From Henckelia pumila (lineage: Eukaryota; Streptophyta; Magnoliopsida; Lamiales; Gesneriaceae): DNA of 64,000 nucleotides. Each line of letters opens with the position of its first letter. Position 1 is the first letter of the stretch. The notes under the pieces were generated by a model. That model saw nothing but the letters and a program-made list of their open reading frames with translations. It was not told the DNA's origin and did no database searches. The position numbers and the translations under genes are program-made. The stretch lies in assembly GCF_033568475.1 (NCBI RefSeq), contig NC_133122.1:67789442-67853441 (forward strand), given 5' to 3'. This document shows positions 47,453 through 58,974 of this stretch, one piece after another.

Positions 47453-48563
47453 GTATGTATATGTAAATTAATTTTTTATATTTATTTTGTTTTTTTTCCG
47501 ATATTTTTGTATTTATATTCTATGATATTTTAATACAAAATAACATTATTTAGGTACAAGTAGCGGTCTCGTCCTCGTAAGAGGTAGCGCATCGACATGG
47601 CAAGCTTTTTGCCATTCTTATCTACAGACTATATGCTACATTTATTCAGTTGATCAGATTGTGTGTTTTCCTTGAACAATTGTTTTGGGTGATGTTATTT
47701 TTCAATATATATCACTGAAACATATATTGCATTAAGAATTAATTGTTGGTTTTTGTTTTTTTTCATGAAATTGCAACTATTTATGGTTTATGTATGATTA
47801 TGGAGGATCCATTGCCTATTATTATAATATTGAATGTAATTATTTCTTACATCGATGATCTTGTTGAGTTTGCAAAATTGAATTTTTTTCCTATAATTGG
47901 TCCACCGATCTATAATTTGGTGGTGTACTACTATACTAGTTCAATTGATCTAAGTAAAACTTTGTTTATTAAATCCATAAGTGACTAATCTTGTATTTTT
48001 TTAAAGAATTCCAAAATTTATTTCCATTATCCAACAAAGATCTTTGTCCATTATTTCAATTTCATTTTAAAAACTTTACTCTATTATATTGTTTAATTAA
48101 AAAATAAAATATTCTTTAATGCCTTAATATTTACTTAATTTTTTTATTCACCATATTCTTTCCATCACATATAATGTTTTAACATATTCACCATAAAATT
48201 TTAGATTTTTTAAACTATAAATTTTGATATATAATGTTTTAACATATTCACCATAAAATTTTAGATTTTTTAAACTATAAATTTTGATAAAAGAATATAA
48301 CAAATATATATTTTAAAACTACTACATATATTTAATTTAAATCTTGATTATTTTCACACTATTAAATAAATAATATAATTTGAGCTCAATAATAATCTTA
48401 ATATAATGTAGAAACTAACGAGAAATCAATAATATTCCATATTGAACATAAACATAAATTAGAAGATAAATGAAGATTAGAGTTTATATTAAATTGACAA
48501 AATTTATAGTGTGATTTTACACTAATTTATGCTAAAATTTTATAATTTTTTACAAAATATTGT
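47453..48563 (+). other. Region between protease pseudogene and copia leader, copy 1
   Basis: AT-rich. A GGTACAAGTAGCGGTCTCG stretch near 47554 after TTTAG could be a final exon but has no recognised similarity. A 60-bp unit is duplicated in tandem at 48170-48229 and 48230-48289; the same pair is at about 58104-58223 in copy 2. Otherwise nothing seen. Confidence 0.5.
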
Positions 48564-48981
48564 TGTTGGAGTAACAATAATTGTCCATGTTGATTAGAGC
48601 GATAGAACCATGACTCTGGACTGTTGTATGATTAAAAATATTTTAGTTGCACCATTATCATCAGCTATAACTTTTGGTACAATGACAAGAGCTCGGTCCT
48701 ACAATTGGTATCAGAGTCAAGGTCACGAGTTTGATTCTCATTAATTTCACTGAGTTCAATTATTGAGAGAGAGATTATTGTGATGTAATCATTGGCCCTG
48801 CTGACTAGAGCGATCAAACCATAGTGCTTAACTGTTGTGTGGTAAAAATATTTGAGTTTTACCATTATAGTGTTTGGTGCAATAATTGTACATGCTTTGT
48901 AGAGCAATCGAACCATGACGCTTGAGCTGCTGTGTGGTTTAAAATATTTGAGTTGCACCATTACCATCAACTAACAAATGC
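48564..48981 (+). repeat. Degenerate LTR-like units and primer-site motifs upstream of copia gag, copy 1
   Basis: Three diverged units sharing TAGAGCGATCGAACCATGA-like sequence and ATTTGAGTTGCACCATTA occur near 48592, 48804 and 48899. TGGTATCAGAGTC at 48706 and TGGTATCAAAG at 48994 follow two of them, so these look like short copia LTRs (about 110-140 bp) in tandem. Copy 2 equivalent at about 58496-58914. Confidence 0.5.
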
Positions 48982-49354
48982 TTGATCCTATAAGTGGTAT
49001 CAAAGAGGGTTTTTGCTTAACTTGAACTGCTCTTGATATCTATGGCATCCTTTAACAAGATTCCTATGTTTTCAAAAGAAGAATACGATGATTGAAAAAT
49101 TAATATGCATGCACACTTGTCTGCTCAGGACGATTATATGTGATACATCATTACTCTGGACCAGATATGGATGATACATCTTATGTCATTGAAATTGAGA
49201 TACATAGAGATAGAATTAGAGTTATTCTAGGTCTGTCTCAAGAAACCAATATCAACAAGGTTTTAGAGAGATATCAGATGAAATGTCATTCACCAAGTGT
49301 AGCTCCAATTGTGAAAGGTGAAAAGTTCAATTTGAATCAATTCTTGAAGAATGT

Positions 49355-51480
49355 TGTAACGCCCCAAAATTATCTTAATTGACTTTATTTGAGATAATAA
49401 GTGATTTCAGAATTCGAGAGCCGACTTAATTTTGATCAGGGTCTATTTTGAAAATTTTGGATTTTTCAGGGACTAAAATGCAAATTTGGATTTTAATATA
49501 TTATCTACACTTGGTTGAGTTGAAAAGTCTTCATCTCCTTCCTCTTTTCCTCTCCTTAGCCGTCTCCCACCATTGAAGCGCCCCATTTGAGTTTCAAGCT
49601 TTCAGATTTCGGATTCTGGTCGATCCGTCCGTTAGAATTTATTTCTGAAGGCAGTTTAGCGATCACGGCATCGAGAGCTTCGTTCTATCGTAAGTTTATC
49701 TCCGATCATATATTTTTTATTTTTCGGATGTAGTTGGAATTTGATTCTTTTTGGGTATGATGTTCTTGAGATAGTTCTTATCGTTTATTCTCAGACGGAA
49801 TTTAAATAGAGCGTCATTCGGAATTGTTATGATTTTTGAAGTGATTTTCAAAACTGTAGATTTTAGGATTTGATGGGTTTGAATTCTATTTGTTGTATTG
49901 GTATTGATATGAGTTGGTAGCGATATTGTATTGTTGTCTGCGTTTTCGGTTTATCAGAACATAGTCGTTATGCCGCCGGTTTGAGTTTTTGGATTATCGT
50001 TTGGGTTGTTTTGGTTTAAGCCGTGTTTAGTTGAGTTTGAATATCGATCTTGATCTAGAGCCTTTATTACTTCTTTACAGAATTGTTTGAAGGCTGTGGA
50101 GTTGCGAGATTTGCAGAAATTGGATAGTTGGTAGATCGAAGCCGGTATAGTATCGATTTTTTTATTATCGATCAAAGAGCTCGAATGATTATTGAATTGA
50201 GATTTTGTTGTTTTACAGATTGAAGATTGTGAAACGACAAGAAGGTATAAGACGACTTTGGAATGGAATGGGACGATTAACTCGAATTTGGATTGATTCG
50301 AGTGTCCTAGGAGAAAATCACATACTTGCATGTTTGAATGTTTATTTGATTTTATATTTGAATGCATGAGATTTCATATGCATTCATATTGAGCCTATTG
50401 ATTATTCATTTTGATTAGACGATCTAGGGATTGTAGTTGAGTGGCTTTGGTAGGCGATTTACTACCTTGTCGATTAACTCACTATGATGCTCTGGAGTCT
50501 AGAGGATTAAAGTATACCTCGTCCACCTCGAAAGGGGAGTTCGGTGTGATTGTTGGATATTTTAATCTCGGGATCCCAACCAAAGAAAAGAAGAGAAGAA
50601 TTGCATTTCGATTATCTGAGTCTGATAATCCTGAAATTTTAAAGTCATGCATATTATTTTAATTCCGTATTTGAATGGATTTCTTATATATATCTTTAGT
50701 TGATATATTATGTGGAAGTTGATGCATATCATGTTTTGATATGTTTATGTGTTATTGCATGTTAGTCTCTTTTACTGGAAATATTATTCTCACCGGATTA
50801 TTCGGCTGTTGTCTTTGTTTGTATGTGTACTTGGCAACATGTGGGGCACGACCGAGTCAGAGGCAGCATGGCTAGGTGGTTGAATGGATAGAAGTGAGGT
50901 CTTTGGTTTTAGAAGTCGAAGTTATTGTTCAAACTTGTGATGTATTTTTATATATTTTGAACTAGCTGGAACTGATGCATGTTCTCTTTAGTAGAATTGT
51001 ATAACTCTAGACTTTTATCCTTTTGTATCTTGTTGAATGGGGTTATATGTTGTTGAATTGTTTGAGTTGGAGATTGAATTTTTGGAAGAAAACCAGAATT
51101 TTTCTGGTACAGAGCATCTCGCTCGATTGGTTGAATATTACCGATCGAGCGAGCACCCCTGTACTGAGGCAGTAAGTTTGGGCATTTATGTCCGCTCGAT
51201 CGGTAAGACTTTACCGATCGAGCGAGGGCCTTTGTTAAGTCTCGGCAGAGACTTGGAGTATATGTAGTGCTCGCTCGATCGGTAAAATCTTACCGATCGA
51301 GCGAGGGCCTTTGTTAAGTCTCGGCAGAGACTTGGAGTATATGTCCAGCTCGATCGGTAAGATTTTACCGATCGAGCGAGCACTGTTCTTTAAAAAAAAT
51401 TTATTCTTTTATTCTTATTGGTTAATTGCGGTGATCATTTGTATTAGCCTAAGATTATTTATTAGAATCGAGGCCTCACA
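49355..51480 (+). repeat. Solo LTR in the copia remnant, copy 1 (2,126 bp)
   Basis: Begins TGTAACGCCCC and ends GGCCTCACA. Flanks AATGT (49350-49354) and AATGC (51481-51485) are a one-mismatch TSD, and the copia frame (KNALEREQ) is restored when the LTR and one TSD are removed. No internal domain, so it is a recombination product. The TGTAACGCCCC end resembles chromovirus LTRs; orientation plus is favoured but not certain. Contains hairpins at 51118-51380. Confidence 0.9.
51118..51380. repeat. Four GATCGGTAA...TTACCGATC hairpins, copy 1
   Basis: Near-perfect palindromes of about 32-36 bases at 51118-51153, 51191-51226, 51270-51305 and 51347-51380, each CTCGATCGGTAA, a 4-6 base centre, then TTACCGATCGAG. 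Hairpins 2-4 are spaced about 78 bases apart by GGCCTTTGTTAAGTCTCGGC-type spacers. Confidence 0.95.
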
Positions 51481-52614
51481 AATGCTCTAGAACGGGAACA
51501 AATTAAAAACATTCCTTATGCTTCTGTTGTCATAATCTTGATGTATGCTCAGGTTTGCACTAGACCTAACATTGCAATATTTGTTGTTGGGATGTTGGGA
51601 AGATATAGTTTAGACCACTGGAAAGCTGCAAAGAAATTAATGAGGTACCTTCAAGGGACCAAAGACTATATGTTTATGTTCAGACGAACTGAGAATTTGG
51701 AAGTAATTGGCTATTCTGATTTAGACTACGATGGCTGCATTGATTCTCGAAAATCCACTTCAGGATATATTTTCATGCTAGCTAGCGGAGTTGTATCTTT
51801 GATAAATGCAAAGAAAACATTGACTGATACTTTCACTATAGAGGTTGAGTTCATATCTTGTTTTGAGGCAACCTCACATGGTATTTGGTTGAAGAGTTTC
51901 ATATCGGGGCTTAGAATTTTTTATTTTATATCTAGGCCATTAAGGATTTTTTTTTTTGGAGTTGGCATTAAGGATATATTGTGACAATTCAGCTACTATA
52001 GATTTTTTTAAAAAATTTTAAACGAAATAACTTTAAAAGTAAACTTCAATTTCACAAGAGTCCTAAAAAGTCTAGTCCTATATCTTTCCCTTTGTATATT
52101 TATGAATATAAGTGTTTATTTATTAATAGTTTAATCAAAGTAACTCTTCTATATGCTCATAAAGATATTTTCATACTCTATTCGTGTATCTTGTAATTTA
52201 AAATTATAAATCTAATATCATTTCGTATTGTATTAAATATTAATTATTTGATTGTTATTTAATATTTTTATATTTTTATTGTTAACATAATTTATTTGAA
52301 TATTTCGATGTAGTGTTCTGTTTTTCTTTGTAGTACGGAATTTTTAGAGATGACCTCTAAGTTGTTGGAATATACTGATGAGTAAAATACTAAAATCAAT
52401 CACTAACTTTAATCAAGGAAAAAATACCATAAATCAAACATATTTTATCATTATTACATTCAAAATTAAATTTAACAACATCCTATTAGAAATAATTTTA
52501 ATGTTTAATTTAAATAAAATATATATTTAATTGATATGACTATTCCCTAACTTTAGGGCATTATCTATTGAATTAGTAATTGGTTACATTTATATTTTTT
52601 CCCCCCACTGATAG

Positions 52615-55600
52615 GTCAATTTCCAAAGATATCCATGCTCATTTAAAACACTTTGCTGGGAGAGAAATGGTTGAATTCAAATTATCGGATAAGCATTTAT
52701 CTCCTGTTCGAAATCAGGAGATCATATCGGCTCATGTTCTTTTGTAGCAACTATAACCTGCATCGAGATGTTGTACAGAAAATTGAATCAACGACTTTAC
52801 CAAATTTGGGATAGTGTGTACTATTTTGACCTTAACGAATGTTCCGACCTTCTCGACGATAGACTGAAAAATTATCCAGATACAATAAAATTTGCCAAGC
52901 TTAAGGGCGCTCGTGTAGAAGATGTTCTTCTATACGCTATGGAGTGGGGTTTCCAAGCTACAACTCTATGCATGGATCCACGAAAGAAGAATAAAGTTGC
53001 TCAATTTGACGAAGAGGTAAAATATATTATTGTGTCTTTAGTACAAACATATAAGTATTTGTATGATATCGTTATTTCCATTTTCATTCTTTTAGTTTTT
53101 TTACACAGGCTTATAGATACAAAATTAGTTCTTATAAGGCTGATGCCCTAAAAAATATACGAGTTTAATACGACCCGAGCCCAATAATCCATATTTTTTG
53201 GAAATATACTTTGAGGCTCATCTAATCTTATTTTATGAGAAGCCCAGTCTGGTATGGCCCTGTTAGGGAATGAGCTCATGATTATAAATTCATGGGCTTG
53301 AGCCCTAACAGATATGGTTGGATCCCGACCCGAGCCCAGGAAGGGCTCAATATCTAAAACCTTCCAGTACTCTCGGACACATGAAGATCTGCAACAGATA
53401 AGGACAATATCTTATGAATCCAAGATTTGATATGATTTCAGACTCATCAATTAGAGTCATACTCTAATACATGTTCTACCTTGACAAGGTAACCTACCCC
53501 TCCAAGCCCCTATGAATACAGGTATGGTTCATGGTTTATTCATTCATCTATTTGATTCACTTCTTGTTCACACATTCACGCACGCATATTCTCTTGTTCT
53601 TACTTTTTGTCAAGCTATTTCACTTTCGAGCACTGACTTAGGCATCGGAGGGGTCACGCCGAAAACACCTTCGGCGTCCCCTAACTTGGCTTCTGTCTGT
53701 GCAGAAATCCGTCGTGCCCGACCCGACCCGATTTACTGAAGATTTGGAGATCCACTCTACCAGACCGAACCCGGAGAAAAAAATCAACATCATTAATTGG
53801 CGCCGTCTGTGGGAATTTTAAAATAAAGGGTTAAGATGTTGAGTACAAGAGAAGAAACAAATTCGGATTCTCGCATGGCTTGCACATCACAAAATTGCGA
53901 AAATCATTGAAATTAATTGAACCGTCGGATCGGGTTCTAATTTTGTAAACATATTTATTAATATGTTTTCTAGGATCTGAACGGTGAAGATCATCATTAA
54001 TGTCATGTAGAATCAGATCTGGACCGCCGAACAGACACCGCTCGCTCGCACAACTTCTATGTGTTTTTCGCATGGCTTGCGCATCAGAAACTTGCAAAAA
54101 TCATAAGATTTATTTGAACCGTTGGATCGTGTTCAAATTTTTCAGACATATTTATTAATATGTTTTATAGGATCTGGATGGTGTAGATTGTGATTGGTTA
54201 TCGTAGAATCAGATCTGGACCGCCGAACAGACGTTGCTCGCTTGCACAGCTTCTATGTGTTTTTCGCATGGCTTGCGCATTAGAAATTTCCAAATATCAT
54301 AAGAATTAAATGAACCATCGGATCGGGTTCAAATTTTGTATAAATATTTAATAATTTGTTTTTTAGGATCTGAACGGTGAAGATTGTTATTGGTATCTTG
54401 TAGAATTAGATCTGGACCGCCGAACATACGCTGCTCGCTCGCACAGCCTTTATATGTTTTTCGTATGGCTTGCGCATCAGAAACTTGAAAAAATCATAAG
54501 AATTAATTGAACCGTCGGATCTGGTTTAAAATTTGCAAACATATTTATTAATATGTTTTCTAGAATTTGAATGGTTGAGATTGTGAATGGAGTCTTGTAG
54601 GATGGGATTTGAACATCCGAATAGCAGCTGCTCACTCGCACAGTTTCTATATATTTTCGCATGGCTTGTGCATCAGAACCTTGCAAAAATCATTGGAATT
54701 AATTGAACCGTCGGATCGAGTTCAAATTTGATATGAGTATTTATAATTATGTTATCTAGTATCTGGACTGTGAAGATCATGATCGGAATTTTGGTACATG
54801 GGGAAAGGTGGCTCAGGCCGCCGAGCTGCAACACAATCTGCTTGCATAGTTTCTGAGCAGTGTTCTTGAAAAAGTCATTCTGAAAAATCTAACCGTTGAA
54901 ATTATTTGAATTTTTATCATGAGTTCAAAACATCTTGGCACACATTATGGACGGTGGAGATCAATTTTTGATCCCTACATAAATTCGGCTCTTTGATCAA
55001 AGAATAGAAGATGTTATCTTGCTATACATCCAAAGTCATGTCATTGACAACGCATGAACGAGATAAGTATTTCAATCATCTTTATGTTTGAATTAAATTT
55101 ATAAATTTTTATTTATTATCATTATTGATAATATTCTGAGGCATCTTCTACTATCAAAATTACATGTTTGTTTTCTTGTGATCAAATTTGTTGAACTTCT
55201 TTTCCCATGTATTTTTGTTTGGGTTATTTTACGTCATTGGGCATGCAATCTTGCAGTAAGGCCCAATTATATCACATCGGGCATGCAATCTTGCAGTAAG
55301 GCCCAATTATATCACATCGGGTATGCAATCTAGCACTAAGGCCTACTCTATGACTTGACACTTTATAAGCCCAACACAACTTGGCAAACTACAAAAGCCC
55401 GATCAGTTCGGCACTCACCATGCCATACGTGGTCAAAATCAAAGCCCGATCAGTTCGAAACTCACCACGCCACACGTGGTCAAAATCAAAGCCCGACCAG
55501 CTCGACAATATGTAAACCTACGCCACTCGTGGTTATCTCAAAAGACCGACCAGCTCGGCAATATGCAAACCCACGCCACTCGTGGTTATCTCAAAAGCCC

Positions 55601-57387
55601 GACCAGCTCGATAATATGTAAACCCACGCCACTCGTGGTTTTCTCAAAAGCCCGACCAGCTCGACAATATGTAAACCCACGACACTCGTGGTTATCTCAA
55701 AAGCCCGACCAGCTCGACAATATGTAAACTCACGCCACTCGTGGTTATCTCAAAAGCCCGACCAACTCGGCAATATGTAAACCCACGCCACTCGTGGTTA
55801 TCTCAAAAGCCCGACCAGTTCGGCAATATGTAAACCCACGCCACTCGTGGTTATCTCAAAAGCCCGACCAGCTCGGCAATATGTAAACCCACGCCACTCG
55901 TGGTTATCTCAAAATCCCGACCAGCTCGGCAATATGTAAACCCACGCCACTCGTAATTATCTCAAAAGCCCGACCAGCTCGGCAATATGTAAACTCATTC
56001 CACTCGTGGTTATCTCAAAAGCCCGACTAGCTCGGAAATATGTAAACCCACGGCACTCGTGGTTATCTAAAAATCTCGACCAAGCTCGACACCTACCACG
56101 CACTTCGTGGTCAAATTCAAAGCCCAACCAGCTCGGCACCTACCACGCCACTCGTGGTCTCCATTAAAAGCCCATCCGGTTGGGAAATGTCACTTGTACT
56201 TGATTAATACAAGAATTCTTACATGGGCTCGGGATCCGACCAGACCACATGGTCTAAACTTCATACTTCTTTTAGACCAGTAGGGGGAGGTACTATTGAT
56301 GCCCCTAAAAAATATACGAGTCTAATCCGACCCGAGCCCAATAATCCATATTTTTGGAAATATACTTTGAGGTCCATCTAGTCTTATTTTATGAGAAGCC
56401 CAGTCTGGGATGTCTCTGTTAGGGAATGGGCTCATGATTATAAATTCATGGGCTTGAGCCCTAACTGGTATGGTTGGAGCCCGACCCGAGCCCAGGAAGG
56501 GCCCAATATCTAGAACCTTCCAGTACTCTCGGACACATGAAGATCTGCAACAGATAAGGACAATATCTTATGAATCCAAGATTTGATATGATTTCAGACT
56601 CATCAATTAGAGTCCTACTTTAACACATGTTCTACCTTGATAAGGTAACCTACCCCTCCAAGCCCCTATAAATACAGGTATGATTCATGGTTTATTCATT
56701 CATCTATTTGATTCACTTCTTGTTCACACATTCACGCACGCATATTCTCTTGTTCTTACTTTTTGTCAAGCTCTTTCACTTTCGAGCACTGACTTAGGCA
56801 TCGGAGGGGTCACGCCGAAACACCTTCGGCGTCCCCTAACTTGGCTTCTGTCTGTGCAGAAATCCGTCGTGCCCGACCCGACCCGATTTACTGAAGATTT
56901 CGAGATCCACTCTACCAGACCGAACCCGGAGGAAAAAATCGACATCATCAAAGGCCATAAAACATGACGAGGTTCTCACATGTTTGGAAACGTTCCCAGT
57001 TATTGCTTCTATGGCTGTTGGCGGAAAAATCTTGGATTGGAAAGAAGTAAGTTTACTTATCTATTAATTGTTTGTAATTATTTCTCATTCAAGGAATTAA
57101 TATTACTTCATGTCTGAATAATCAAAAATAATTTTTCATAACGTTATATATAACAGAGGAGATAAAAATGAAGAAGGGGAAAACCATGTTGTTTTAGTGG
57201 TCGGAAGTGTGAAACTAAATGAAGAGGGAATAGAGAGAAATATTTGATAGTACAGGACGGCCATGGAACTGAGTTTGGGTTTACAGGATACTTCCTAGCG
57301 CCATTTGAAGGGGAGGTTTTGTTCCGATGCTTTTGGTTGCCACTTATATATCCAGACATGTTGGATTTTCCATATGGTGAAGTTGGG
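52615..57387 (+). pseudogene. Papain-like cysteine protease pseudogene, copy 2
   Basis: Duplicate of 42682-47452 with the same exon-intron layout and nested LTR element. Here the MLYRKLNQRLYQIWD stretch is in frame, because the two bases lost in copy 1 are present. Instead one G is missing in the CAGGGAGATC segment (near 52717), so the QGD...GSCSF active-site stretch is shifted. The His-region exon at about 57157 and the Gln/Cys exon otherwise match copy 1. The upstream exons are absent because this copy starts at the copia junction. Confidence 0.75.
53141..56950 (+). mobile_element. Non-coding array-rich LTR element, copy 2
   Basis: Duplicate of 43207-47015. LTRs 53141-53795 and 56297-56950, TSD AAGGC at 53136-53140 and 56951-56955, primer site at 53798. 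The 196-bp, 40-bp and 53-bp arrays are at about 53873-54859, 55235-55354 and 55384-56169, with the same unit numbers as copy 1. Confidence 0.9.
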
Positions 57388-58974
57388 GTATGTATATGTA
57401 AATTAATTTTTTATATTTATTTTGTTTTTTTTCCGATATTTTTGTATTTATATTCTATGATATTTTAATACAAAATAACATTATTTAGGTACAAGTAGCG
57501 GTCTCGTCCTCGTAAGAGGTAGCGCATCGACATGGCAAGCTTTTTGCCATTCTTATCTACAGACTATATGCTACATTTATTCAGTTGATCAGATTGTGTG
57601 TTTTCCTTGAACAATTGTTTTGGGTGATGTTATTTTTCAATATATATCACTGAAACATATATTGCATTAAGAATTAATTGTTGGTTTTTGTTTTTTTTCA
57701 TGAAATTGCAACTATTTATGGTTTATGTATGATTATGGAGGATCCATTGCCTATTATTATAATATTGAATGTAATTATTTCTTACATCGATGATCTTGTT
57801 GAGTTTGCAAAATTGAATTTTTTTCCTATAATTGGTCCACCGATCTATAATTTGGTGGTGTACTACTATACTAGTTCAATTGATCTAAGTAAAACTTTGT
57901 TTATTAAATCCATAAGTGACTAATCTTGTATTTTTTTAAAGAATTCCAAAATTTATTTCCATTATCCAACAAAGATCTTTGTCCATTATTTCAATTTCAT
58001 TTTAAAACTTTACTCTATTATATTGTTTAATTAAAAAATAAAATATTCTTTAATGCCTTAATATTTACTTAATTTTTTTATTCACCATATTCTTTCCATC
58101 ACATATAATGTTTTAACATATTCACCATAAAATTTTAGATTTTTTAAACTATAAATTTTGATATATAATGTTTTAACATATTCACCATAAAATTTTAGAT
58201 TTTTTAAACTATAAATTTTGATAAAAGAATATAACAAATATATATTTTAAAACTACTACATATATTTAATTTAAATCTTGATTATTTTCACACTATTAAA
58301 TAAATAATATAATTTGAGCTCAATAATAATCTTAATATAATGTAGAAACTAACGAGAAATCAATAATATTCCATATTGAACATAAACATAAATTAGAAGA
58401 TAAATGAAGATTAGAGTTTATATTAAATTGACAAAATTTATAGTGTGATTTTACACTAATTTATGCTAAAATTTTATAATTTTTTACAAAATATTGTTGT
58501 TGGAGTACAATAATTGTCCATGTTGATTAGAGCGATAGAACCATGACTCTGGACTGTTGTATGATTAAAAATATTTTAGTTGCACCATTATCATCAGCTA
58601 TAACTTTTGGTACAATGACAAGAGCTCGGTCCTACAATTGGTATCAGAGTCAAGGTCACGAGTTTGATTCTCATTAATTTCACTGAGTTCAATTATTGAG
58701 AGAGAGATTATTGTGATGTAATCATTGGCCCTGCTGACTAGAGCGATCAAACCATAGTGCTTAACTGTTGTGTGGTAAAAATATTTGAGTTTTACCATTA
58801 TAGTGTTTGGTGCAATAATTGTACATGCTTTGTAGAGCAATCGAACCATGACGCTTGAGCTGCTGTGTGGTTTAAAATATTTGAGTTGCACCATTACCAT
58901 CAACTAACAAATGCTTGATCCTATAAGTGGTATCAAAGAGGGTTTTTGCTTAACTTGAACTGCTCTTGATATCT
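57388..58974 (+). other. Region between protease pseudogene and copia gag, copy 2
   Basis: Equivalent of 47453-49041 with the 60-bp tandem pair at about 58104-58223 and the LTR-like leader units at about 58496-58914. No gene recognised. Confidence 0.5.

Larger units (their letters stand above)
41819..51751 (+). repeat. Tandem duplication, copy 1 (9,933 bp)
   Basis: Corresponds base for base to copy 2 with a constant offset of 9933-9935 along almost its whole length, and about 99% identity by eye. Contains a copia fragment, the protease pseudogene with its nested LTR element, and the copia gag/RT with a solo LTR. The left edge AATCCACTTCAGG is the same copia sequence found at 51752 and 61601. 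Confidence 0.95.
49042..51751 (+). pseudogene. copia polyprotein remnant, copy 1, split by a solo LTR
   Basis: Starts with the copia gag N-terminus (MASFNKIPMFSKEEYDD) at 49042, with TGA in place of the next Trp at about 49093. About 30 codons later it jumps into the RT C-terminal region (LGLSQETNINKVLERYQM), so gag, protease, integrase and most of RT were deleted. At 49350 it is interrupted by a solo LTR. It resumes at 51486 with LEREQIKNIPYAS and CTRPNIA, then GYSDLDYDGCIDSRKSTSGY of RNase H, running into the duplication junction. Confidence 0.85.

Noticed and set aside
47743..47988. 81-codon frame (also 57678-57923) as a conserved small protein
   Set aside because: Its identity between copies comes from the duplication; AT-rich, hydrophobic and without known similarity.
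49954..50367. 137-codon minus-strand frame in the solo LTR
   Set aside because: It lies within an LTR, has no domain and is repeated only because the LTR is duplicated.
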